Shown here piece by piece: positions 1 through 9,524 of a stretch of 64,000 bases of DNA. A program made the position numbers and the translations under genes. The stretch is from Galaxea fascicularis. Its lineage: Eukaryota; Cnidaria; Anthozoa; Scleractinia; Euphylliidae. Location: positions 7,619,590 through 7,683,589 of the forward strand of contig OX419345.1 of assembly GCA_948470475.1 (NCBI GenBank), read 5' to 3'. Below the pieces are notes generated by a model. It made no database searches, was not told the origin of the DNA, and saw only the letters and a program-made list of their open reading frames with translations. Every line of letters starts with the position of its first letter. Position 1 is the first letter of the stretch.

Positions 1-175
1 CAGCCCGGGCTGAATAGTGAGCTTGGACATGCGCAGTGATTTTGTTTTCCAGGAATCAAGATGGCCGCTGCTAGTAGGAAGGAAAAGTTAATATTTCAGC
101 CCGGGCTGAAGTTCGTCATGTAATCGCAACAAAATTTCAGCCCGGACTGAAATTCGCCATGTAATCGGGCCCTAA
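1..175. repeat. Palindromic CCCGGGCTGAA repeat cluster (MITE relic)
   Basis: A short palindrome of the form TTCAGCCCGGGCTGAA recurs at about 1-13, 96-111 and, slightly degraded, 136-152. The last two copies are each followed by TTCG(T/C)CATGTAATCG. This looks like the end sequence of a small inverted-repeat element; I cannot name the family. Confidence 0.5.
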
Positions 176-542
176 CTTCATACTCCCAACCTGAAATATT
201 CGAACCGCCACTTGACTATCAGTGAACGATTTCACTCTGGAATTGGAAAGAAAAGAAAGCAGAGAATTCAGCACAAACTGGATGGCTAACAGTTCACAAT
301 AAGTAGAACTTTGAGCACATTCCACCAACGTCAGCTTCCTACGGGCACAATCAATCGACTTCCCCTTGCTTACTCTTAAAGTAAGGACAACAACAACTCT
401 ATGTGGCTGAAAATGGAGAAGTGGGTAATAAAGTGCTCAATAAACGTTTTAGCCCCATGAACCCCTGGAGTGTCAAGAGCAACAAAACGTACAGCCCAAG
501 GGGATGTACACAGTGGACGAGGCGAAGGGAATGGGCCTTCTC

Positions 543-1810
543 TCAGGACCACCGTGAGCATTCCTGGGTAGAGAGGAGGGAGTTGGGCCTCCTCTCTGAC
601 TGGAGGGAGTGGGCCTCCACTAACCTAGCTCCAGGGGGTAGAGACGTAGTTCGGCCTACGGAAATCGAGTCTATGGGGGCGAACGTGTGACCACAAGCAA
701 CATCATTAGCATCTGAATAAACTGAAATAAACGGAGCATTGCCAATAAACACAACTCTGGCGTTAACCCAACGAAGGTTATCCCTCCAGATTTCAAGCTC
801 GACAGTACAGTATCTATCTAATGAGAACAACGTATCCCAGTCTTGAGCCGCAGCCACAGATATTTGACAATGCTTAGTCATGATGTTGCTCAAATTCAAC
901 AGAATGGGGCTCATAGAAATAATTTGCCCAACAAAGAGGCCAGATCGCTAGTCGAGAGGTTCGGGTCTGAAAGAACCCCATCAACACGAGCTGAGCATTT
1001 CTGTAATCGGCTCTCGGTTATACTAATAACACCCTGAATTCCATCCTAAACAATATCCAACCATATAATAACTTGGACAGGGTCCCAAACACATTTTTCC
1101 ATATTAACTAAAAAACTAGTCGAAGCAAGATCCGATCTAATGACACTGGAAGACGCGTTACATGAGGCTTCACTCTGCTCTACATCCAGACCATCGTCCA
1201 GATAAACAACTGAATGAATGCCTTGAGACCTCCAGTGTTTAACCAGCAGTCTTAAGAGCTTAGTAAAAACTATACGGAGCCAAAGACGAGCCAAAAGGGA
1301 GCACCATATACATGAAAAATTCCGTGTTCCCCCTAGGCATGACCCAGCTGAAATCAAGGTAGGGCGGGTGCTCGGGAAAAATATCTCAATGATGATAACC
1401 ACTCTTGAGATCAAATTTAGTGAAAAAGCAACCTTAACCAAAATAATCTAAGCCTACCCTCAAATCCTCAAATTTGAACTTCTGCTTGAACAAATGCTTA
1501 TTAACATACCGTAGATCCAGTATCAAACGCTTCTTCCCACAACTTTGAACCGAAACCGAACCTGGGCAACCCTGTCGCTGGAAAATAATTCAAGAATAGC
1601 TCGACAAACGAACTCGGCATGCTGGAGAGCGGAGCGGTTATTCGTAAATAAAGCAATTAAGGGAATAGTGTAAAAAGGTATTCTATAACCTTCCCGAATA
1701 CGTTCAATAATGAAAGGAGGTGCGTGGATTTCCTCCCAAAAAACAGCGTGGGCTCTTAGCCTCCCTTTAACGTGTAAATTTCCTGAATAGGCTGGCCTAT
1801 CCGATTCCAA
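543..1810 (-). pseudogene. DIRS-type retrotransposon relic (RT and RNase H)
   Basis: Three minus-strand frames, read from 1810 down to 543, carry consecutive pieces of a tyrosine-recombinase (DIRS-like) retrotransposon polyprotein. About 1770-1530 has the RT entry region with GRLRAHAVFWEEI. About 1420-1160 has KFDLKSGYHH, later FTKLLRLLVKHWRSQG and the catalytic VYLDDGL. About 870-690 has RNase H-like text with VYSDANDVACG. The pieces lie in different frames, with a stop directly after KSGYHH, so the copy is dead. No recombinase domain is seen; it may lie outside the window. The RT type is judged from the motif series, which fits DIRS better than Ty3 or LINE elements. Confidence 0.75.
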
Positions 1811-2199
1811 CTCAAAAACTTCAATGGAACTGTCTACCTTGACGAAATCGTCAATAGTTCCAGATGGGCGAATTCCAGATCGTTAATCTGCCTTGCTGCT
1901 TGGCTGATTTTCCAGAGCGGAAGCAGATCTCCATATGAGAAGGGAATCGACGGCCTAAAGCAAAGACAGAAAAAAGAGCAGGAAAAAGGAAAAAGCCGAC
2001 TAAACTGTTTACTTCATTGTATTCATAAAAAATAAAATAAACAAATAAATCGAAAGTAAAATTACCGCTGAGTAGCTTCGCACGTGATGAAAACCTTGAC
2101 GCTAAAGAATGCTTATATACCTTAAGGGGTCTCTCGAGAGACTCCACGCGCTAACACTAATGTGTTAGCTATGGCTAATATACACAACATGCTCATGCT

Positions 2200-2330
2200 G
2201 AACTTCAGAAGGAAAATACATCACTTGAGCAGTAGTGAAAATATAGCCTGAAAAATCCAGGTTTGATCGTGAGCGGGAGTCGAACCCTGGGGCGTACCCA
2301 GTTAGGTTGTAGGAGGAGGGGTCCTAGGGT
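2200..2330 (-). repeat. tRNA-derived SINE fragment
   Basis: On the minus strand a Pol III B-box-like element lies near 2280-2300 (CCAGGGTTCGACTCCCGCTC). The plus-strand text to its left (ACTTGAGCAGTAGTGAAAAT, then AGCCTGAAAAATCCAGG) matches the flank of the SINE copies at about 3170 and 40760. Only the head region is recognisable. Confidence 0.55.
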
Positions 2331-2984
2331 TTAGGAACTCCCCTTTTTACTATGACTATATAATTTCAAGAGTAAAAGAAACTCCGCGGAATGAGATTTT
2401 CGCTTTCAAAGGAAAAAAAAGAATTAGTTACACTGATCTACATTTACTTTATAACTGTTAACTGAGTTACGTTTCACATCCTATATCGAAGGTTACAATA
2501 CCATAAGATACCATATGATACCATAAAATACGATTATGTATACGAGCTTCAGCGCCTTCGTTGGCCTCGTTTTCAAATGTGCGCCCGTAGTGATTGATTT
2601 GACGCCATTTTGAAGTCGATAAGTCAAGTTCAAACAGAACCCAGGAGAAGAAAATTACCGAGCAAAATGCATTACAGTGCGCAGATTGGAAGTGCAACCA
2701 CAAGACTCTAGTACAGTATGTAATGTCTTCATCAACTACCAACCAGTTTGTGTTAACTTATTCCCTTTTTAATTCTGATACTATCTTTTCAGGAAGCGAG
2801 ATTTGCAATCCCCTCTTAGAAATGCTTACGTTTGGCGCTGTCAGTAGAAATTTGTCCTTAGAATCCAAAGAAGGCCACACAAACATTATCTCTAAGGAGC
2901 GAGAGCAACAATTTTAGAGGAAACCATGACCTGGACTTCCCCAGCAAAGATGTCAATCGGGCCAGCAATCAGACTACAATAGGA

Positions 2985-3125
2985 ACCTTTGTGATACCTC
3001 TGGAACCCATGACCGCTGCGATGCCGGTGCAGTTCTAAGTCCTCTGCTAACTGGACTTACATGCCAAATGGGAAATGGTTATTTTGTGGGTGAGTAAATA
3101 AACCCGTGGAGGATGAATAAATGTG
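2985..3125 (-). repeat. SINE fragment
   Basis: The stretch GAACCCATGACC, then GCGATGCCGGTGCAG, then GGTTATTTTGTGGGTGAGTA and AAACCCGTGGAGGATGAATA follows the same order as the copy at 3165-3400. It is an older degraded copy of the same tRNA-derived SINE, lying next to it. Confidence 0.55.
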
Positions 3126-3164
3126 TGTGAACATATGAAAATCATATATTTGAGCAGCAGATTA

Positions 3165-3400
3165 ATGAATGAAAGATGTAAGTGGTCCTCGCAGTTATGA
3201 ACACTGCTTGAGAAGTAGAGAAAATGAAGCCTGAAACAAAATCAGACTTTTGAGGGAGACAAACCATGTCCTTTGCAGTACTGGTGCAGTGCTCTACCAA
3301 CTAAGCTAACTCTAGAATCAAATACGAGCTGGTTATTCCTTGGGTTCGCAATAAAGCCCTGAAAGATGAACAGAGGACTGTGAATAAATTGAGTGTGAGT
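3165..3400 (-). repeat. tRNA-derived SINE
   Basis: The reverse complement of about 3279-3305 reads TAGCTTAGTTGGTAGAGCAC, a good Pol III A box. A degenerate B box (GGTTTGTCTCC) lies at about 3250-3265. The flanks (GTCCTCGCAGTTATGAACAC on one side, GAGCTGGTTATTCCTTGGGT on the other) are shared with the other copies in this window. This is a SINE with a tRNA-like head, not a functional tRNA. Confidence 0.7.
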
Positions 3401-4246
3401 AAATTTTACAAGATAAAAATGAGTCCAACAAAATGTTACCAATTTAACCTGAGACGCAAGGGAAGAACTTGTAAACGTCGGCCCAACTTTCTCAGGTTGC
3501 CATTCCTTTTCATCATGGTTAAGAGTTTATGACAAAAACATTTACGAATCATAATCGAGTCTAACGCGGGTAAATGTCTTCGTTTATCATCGATAAACAA
3601 GTCTACTTTGATTCCCATAGTTGTGACAACAATCCATGACAGTACCCATTTGCGGTCCTCTTTTCGTCACTCAGAACAATAAAGTTTTGTGAGGCCGAGT
3701 GCTTTTTCGTCTCTTTCGTCCACCTTTGCTGGGCGAGGAATGAAGATGTGTCAATATTTTATTGTGTGATACCTCCATGACATAACCATTCGCCTCTAAC
3801 AATTTTAAACAATAAGGACCAACTGCTTTAAATAGAATAGCGCACCTGTGCATGGAGTAATATTTCCAATCGAAACTCTTGTGAGTTACACCATGTTATC
3901 GTGCTGTCCTGTAAACATTTATCTGTGTAAATGCAATCTCGGCCATGCCAATATTGTAATAAAACCACAGAAACAACACTTCATGCAAGTACCATCGGAT
4001 GGTCGCTTACATTTTTCATTCTCAACATGAAAACTTGGAGGACAGGAAAGTCCTACAACTTTTTTTACTTATGAATATTAAACAAAAACCTAGAAAACAA
4101 ATAACCAAATTAAAAAGCTACAAGAAAGTCCTTTCGAAGGATTTTTATACTCTAGGATTTCATCCATGAACTCAAACGCTATATCACAGGAAGTGCACAG
4201 AGGCGTGCCGGGTTACGGAGCAAAATCGTACCGGGTAAACTATTCC

Positions 4247-5206
4247 CTACATCGACGGGAGAAAAATGTCAATTTTTCTTCCATTTTGTCTCTTATCAAA
4301 TCCTGCAATTTTCTCATCTCCTCGACTCCACGATCTGGCCCTTTTTACAGATGGAGAATCGGCGCCTTTGCTATGCCTCTCAACAGTGGAATGTATTTGA
4401 TTATGATCCAGACCTAGCGGCCGTAGTGAGTTCGCCGATCCAACATTTTTTCTTGGTGTGGTGGGTGATGTTGAAATCGGAATAGTTTCTATGTAAAGCC
4501 CGCTAGTTGTATTGCGGCTAAAAAGACTGCTTGTAGAGGACTCCGCCTCTGGACTGCCCGGCCTTGAGCGCCTGTTACTGGCATTATTCAAATGTGGACT
4601 GGAATCTTCACCATTCCAGCTAGATGGGCGCCTTTTCTGTTCACTGGCTCTTAACTGTGGAAAAGAACTGTGGCGAGAGTAGTGCTGAATTTGCGCAACG
4701 TTCATCTCAAGTGTTTTGCTTCCCGCTGAGTTCCATGAGTTGTGGTCCGTCAACACAATGCGTGGCATGAGCGTTCCACTTTGACTCCCTTTGCTGTTAG
4801 TACTCGAAAATTTGCGAACGAAGTAACCACTAGCTATGCTTGGAACCACCATCGTTTTGTAGGGATAATCCGATTTTGAGATATCTATCTCTCTAGGTGT
4901 AAAAGAATCCTTGGTCCTTGAGCAAACAGGTGACTTCCTGTGAGTCTTACGCCCTTTGGGAAGCTTTTGCAAAGTCATGTCAAACAACTTGTTTCTTCTT
5001 CGTTTACTTTCTACTTTCCCTCTCGCCAATTGTACCTGTTGCGTAGAGCACAATCCAGTTTCTTTATGTTCAGTCTTTCCACCGGGGCTGTTTACTTTAA
5101 AGAGTGGCTTGACGCTCTCGTTACTCCTGGACTGTTTATTTCCATCGTCCAGATAGTTCAACTTTGAGCCCTTGCGAACAAGTGCAAAGAGCAAACCTTT
5201 TGCCAT
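4247..5206 (-). CDS. Uncharacterised basic Ser-rich protein, intronless (319 aa)
   Basis: An uninterrupted 319-codon frame runs from an ATG at 5206 to TAG at 4247-4249. A TAG lies in frame about 40 bases upstream of the ATG, with no other Met between, so this start is well supported and the gene appears to have one exon. The protein is hydrophilic and rich in Ser, Arg, Lys and Asn. It has basic clusters (near residue 70, KVESKRRRNK, and near 100, KGRKTHRK), several SP/TP sites and a hydrophobic-then-Met end (IDIFLPSM). No membrane segment, signal peptide or known domain is visible, so it is probably largely disordered. I do not recognise a family. The length, lack of breaks and low-complexity-but-not-repetitive composition argue that it is real. 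It lies on the same strand as the 453-aa gene at 9.5-14.2 kb, about 4.3 kb away. Confidence 0.6.
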   Translation of the reverse strand: MAKGLLFALVRKGSKLNYLDDGNKQSRSNESVKPLFKVNSPGGKTEHKETGLCSTQQVQLARGKVESKRRRNKLFDMTLQKLPKGRKTHRKSPVCSRTKDSFTPREIDISKSDYPYKTMVVPSIASGYFVRKFSSTNSKGSQSGTLMPRIVLTDHNSWNSAGSKTLEMNVAQIQHYSRHSSFPQLRASEQKRRPSSWNGEDSSPHLNNASNRRSRPGSPEAESSTSSLFSRNTTSGLYIETIPISTSPTTPRKNVGSANSLRPLGLDHNQIHSTVERHSKGADSPSVKRARSWSRGDEKIAGFDKRQNGRKIDIFLPSM

Positions 5207-5801
5207 GTCACGCAGAAACTCGAAGTGACCGCTCTTAAATCTTAACTAGTTCAACTCACACATCCAAGCCGTCTAACTGTTTTTATTTGACGTATAGCTA
5301 TGCAAATTTGGTCAGCGCTTAAATTGTTTACCTGATGCCCAGCCATGCAATAATGAATGTAATTGTTCTATTTTACGCCGCGCGATTGTGCTCTGAACAA
5401 AAGCATATCACAACAAGATGAATGAATCGTGATCCCGCTGACACTTGCATCCGTTAAAGATACTCTTTTTCTTCAGGAGAGGAAGAAATATCCTGTAATC
5501 CTCAAGAGTCTAATTCCTCTTCGCTGTAGGAGCAAGAATGTGGCATTTCAGAAAATAATTGCATGCACATCACTTTCTTATGGAAAGTCAAGCTGACGCA
5601 TATTTCGTGTCTTTTGCTCGTTTACTGTAATTACCGGAACAGGAAAATCCTGGAAGTAGCGGCCCAACGAAAGTAACATTCACCCGAAAGTAGCGGGAAT
5701 TTTCGGACCTTTCTCGTAATTGCCGAAAGTCAAAAGCTCAGCTGAAAAGGCAACGGTCCGGCTGAAAATGCCAGAAAGAAAAGCGATTCCCTTTAACTAC
5801 G

Positions 5802-6014
5802 TAAGGCCCGGTTCAGACACCGCTCATGTGCCAACCAAATGCATTAATTATGACAATGTATAAATGCATAATGCCTTCTCCGTATATAAAATACATATTA
5901 GGGTCGACACACGATACGCCGTCTGAATCAGCTGTCGCGCCAATGTTGCTGTAAAGTCGAACCTAATTCAATTAGGTTCGGCGCATGAGTGGAGCGGCGT
6001 CTCAACTGGGCTGT
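5802..6014. mobile_element. MITE with imperfect terminal inverted repeats
   Basis: The left end AAGGCCCGGTTCAGACACCG (5803 on) is an imperfect inverted match to the right end, which reads CAGCCCAGTTGAGACGCCGC on the minus strand (ending near 6013). The body is AT-rich with an inner palindrome CCTAATTCAATTAGG. A related inner segment (GAATCAGCTGTCG, then ATTCAATT) recurs near 22950-23010. There is no coding capacity; it lies just 3' of the Penelope-like relic. Confidence 0.6.
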
Positions 6015-6066
6015 GTTTGTAATATTGTCACCCTCCTTACCGCATATAACTCCCATTTTTGTTGTT

Positions 6067-7807
6067 TTAATCTTGGGAAGGGATTTTTGCTCGGACTAGA
6101 AAGTCTTTGAGCGATTTGTCCTTCCGGTAAGCGACAATAGGGTTGTTAGAAAATATTTGAGCGAGTTTAGGGTTGTCTGAAATAAGGTGCCAGTGTTTCA
6201 TAAGAATCTTTTTAAGATTCGGTGAAGCCGGGTTGTATGTAGTGACTAGTGGCAAAACTCTGTTTGATGTCTTAGTTTTGGTTTTTAAAGCCTCTTTCCT
6301 TGATGAGAAATTAAGTTCAGCCATTATGGTTGTGATGAATTGTAGAGGATAGCCTCGGTCGAGTAATCGAGATTGAAAATCCCGTTTGAATGACTCGAAA
6401 TTTTCTTTGACTGAGTTTGTTCTCAAAAGGCGCAATGTCTCTCCTTTGATGAATCCCTTCTTAACACTGCGAGCGTGGCATGAGGAGAAATGCGTATATT
6501 GGAAAGTTTCTGTAGGCTTAAAATGTGTTTTGACATCGAGTAGATTGCCGTTGACAAAACGTGAGCCTTTGAAAACTCCAGTGTCCAGGAAAACAGTACG
6601 TTCAGGCGACATTTCGCAAGTAAACTTGATTGTTGAGTGGAAGTTAATTACGAACTCAACAAATTTGTTGATTTCGTTTCCGCTTGTGGTCCACACTGAA
6701 AAAATGTCGTCTATGAAACGTTTCCAGAGAACAGGTTTGCAGGGGCTTGTTGCTAGTAGCTGTTTTTCGACATGAGCCATGAAAATGACTGCGAAAGCTA
6801 CTGCCATTATAGTCCCCATTGCTACACCATGAGTCTGCAGGTAGTGTTTGCCATTAAATTGAAAACAATTTTCTTTAAGGATTAGTCTCATGAGTTCCCC
6901 AAGAATACGTGTGAGGATAGGGGGGTTAGACTGATAATGTCCTTCGTAGTATTGGCAAATGATTTGTATCGCTTCTTCTTGAGGGATGTTTGTATAGAGT
7001 GAGCAGACATCGAGTGTAGCGAGGATTGCGTTGTCTGGAATAGGTGTGTTTTTCAATGAAGTTAATAAAGTGTGTGGTGTCTTTGATGTAGGACTCTTGT
7101 TTTTTTGCGATAGGTTGTAAAAGCGAGTCAACAAAACTAGATATAAGTTCTCTTGGACCACCGCTGCCGGAAACGATAGGTCTGCCGACTGGTACAGGCT
7201 TGTGTATTTTAGTCAGCGTGTAGAATTCCGGTATTCTAGGTGGATCCTGGCCTTGATTTAACCATTTGTAGGTCGTTGTGTCGATGTGTCCATTCGTGAA
7301 CGGAGTGTTTACGATACTTTTCACTTTAGTCGCAGTTGAGGATACCATAGGTTGTGCGAGCGGGGTGTAAAAGGTCTGATCGGAAACTTGTTCTTTGCCC
7401 TCTTTAATTTTATCGAGAGTATCCATAACGACTGTAGTGCTCCCTTTGTCGGCTTTTTTGAGATTGACTCGCTTGTTGGGACGGAGCGTATTGAGGGCTT
7501 GCCTTTGTTTTGCTGTAAGATTGTCCTCCGGATTGTGGAAGACTATTGAAGCAATCTCAAACTTAGTGCGTTCCAAGTAGCTTTCTAGTGCCACTGAAGG
7601 TTGTAGTGGCGGTTGCCATGTGGATTTGACATGGAACGGATGAGGTTTGCTTGTAGAGTTAGCAAAGTGGTGTTTTAAACGCATAGTGCGATCAAAGTTG
7701 TTGAAGTCTTTAATGAGACTTTTTGCTGAAGCCGGTTTCGGGGGAGTGGGAATGAAATGCTGACCCCAAAACGAGTTATCGGACAGAACCTGTTCTTCCT
7801 CAGCCAC
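6067..7807 (-). pseudogene. Penelope-like element reverse transcriptase, frameshifted
   Basis: Two overlapping minus-strand frames form one reverse transcriptase. The N-terminal part (ATG at 7807, open to 6926) contains LKKADKGSTTVVMDT, FYTLTKIHKP and GRPIVSGSGGPRELI. The C-terminal part (6067 to about 7060) contains LDVCSLYTNIP, HGVAMGTIMAVAFAVIF and the catalytic RFIDDIF. This order is typical of Penelope-like elements. The frame changes near 7050-7065, in a run of A residues on the coding strand, which looks like loss of one base. The frame ends at 6067-6069 before any GIY-YIG endonuclease domain, and I see none further on. The copy has one frameshift and few other lesions, so it is fairly recent but not autonomous. 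No terminal repeats were recognised. Confidence 0.85.
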
Positions 7808-8185
7808 GTGATCTTTTTCTGTTCAAAAATGCAGAAGAATTAATGGGAAAGAAAGAATTTACGTGTTTATGCCCACTCTGCGGTTGTGTTAACCATATTT
7901 GTTCCCTTATAACTCACAAAAGTAGCGGACCCCTTTGCCTGCTTATTACGAAAGTAACGGGGACCACTTTGGAAGTCGTTGCCGGGGAAAATGACGAAAA
8001 ATACCGCGAAAACGGTTGCAAACGGTTTCATTGTAGGATTTCATCCACGTTACCACATTTTGACGTCATCTGTGATCTATTACTGAACAGACAGATGGCA
8101 ACATGGCATCTACTTGTTTTATATAATAAAGATACATTTTGTGTTTCGTTTAGTGGCGCTGGGCTAAGACTGCTCGATTATTTTG

Positions 8186-8520
8186 TTTAAGGTGGCTCAA
8201 AACAGTTTCTATCACTTTCCAAGACGCAGATTTTGATGGGTCATTATTACCACTCTTTATTAGTTGATGCTATAATCATGGTATCAAAAAACTGCCCAAT
8301 CATTTGTGAATACGTTGGTATTATTTTTGTGACACTATAGGTTACCATAGCAACACTATGGCCTGCTAAAAACATCCTTAATTTCAGCTTTAAGCGCTTA
8401 TATTTCAAAAACGGCAAGGTGAAATTTTTTCTTACTACAGAATTTTGATAAGCAGGATGAGATACAACTTTTGGCAAAGTTTAAATAAATTCCGTACATG
8501 GAGTTCAGAGCCACCTTAAA
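8186..8520. mobile_element. MITE flanked by TTAA
   Basis: The ends are inverted copies: TTTAAGGTGGCTC at 8186-8198 and GAGCCACCTTAAA at 8508-8520. If TTAA is the duplicated target, this resembles piggyBac- or Kolobok-type non-autonomous elements. The body is AT-rich and non-coding. Confidence 0.6.
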
Positions 8521-8558
8521 TTTTCGAAAATTTAAGGTGGCTCTGAACCCCATGTACA
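8494..8558. repeat. Palindrome joining two element ends
   Basis: A near-perfect inverted repeat is centred on TTTTCGAAAA: GTACATGGAGTTCAGAGCCA on the left is answered by TGGCTCTGAACCCCATGTAC on the right. The left arm is the right end of the MITE at 8186-8520; the right arm is the end of a second copy in opposite orientation that continues a short way to the right. Confidence 0.7.
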
Positions 8559-9524
8559 GAATTTGTTTATATTACGAATGGCGAAAGTCCTCTTTGTAAG
8601 TCAACCTGCGCTGATGGAGTTAGAACAAATGCGAGGTTGCTTTTAAATTTGTTAGAGAAAGTATAAAGTGATTTATCTAAGGAAGGGCAAACGATAGGCA
8701 CTTTGTAGTATTTTGTCCATCATGCATGGGAGAAGCGACTGATATTTGAAGACCCAACCCTAATGCAGACCCAAGTACTCACAAGACTCGAGTCGCCACG
8801 CATAATTAGAAATAAGTTCCGAGTTGTCCCTACAAGATGAGAACCAATGACCAGCTTCCCAAGACTAGTTCGGAAACTCTACCGTGTGATGTCACAGAAT
8901 GATTGAATATAATAACTTGTTTATCATACTCAAAAATTCTCCCTCCGACTGCAAACGTTTTATTTGTTGCCCATTCAGTCGTTTGCAAACCTCGTCATCG
9001 ACATGGGTATGAAGCTTGCTGTGATTTCTTTGTGCATTGATATAACAGTTAATTTCAGTTTCCAACTAGTATATTTTACTTTTTACACCTCAGTGGTATT
9101 TGTCGGGAATACATCCTTTATGCACTGTTTTCTTTAGTGTCAGTTCGCATAGCTTGGGAGAGATGCGGTAAAGCCGTGAGTATACAAACCTGGGTAAGGT
9201 TTTGACGTCATCAACATTTACTTCTTGAAGTCGTGTGTTCGATTGGCGTAGTGTATTCCTCCTTTTAACTGGAATCTTCAAGCTCATTGCACAATAAGCA
9301 ATACAAAAGTGAACTGTTTACATGTGGTACTTTTCATGCAGAGTCGGGGTACAAACATCTTGCATCGTAAAAGAACGGCAAAATCTCCGTACCATTATTT
9401 TTCATTTCAAAAGGTCACACTTAGGACCACTCAGGACCCATTCAGACTCAAGTTGTTTTAAGCACATTACTTATATCGAGGCAAAAATCTATCAGAAGAG
9501 TACTCTAATCTCATTATCTGGGGG

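Larger units (their letters stand above)
1811..4246. other. Repeat-rich intergenic stretch without a supported gene
   Basis: No reading frame here has domain character or splice support. The stretch holds the SINE-like pieces listed separately and otherwise low-complexity AT-rich DNA. Confidence 0.6.

Noticed and set aside
3242..3442. 66-aa frame with HQYCKGHGL
   Set aside because: It lies over a SINE with Pol III A and B boxes.
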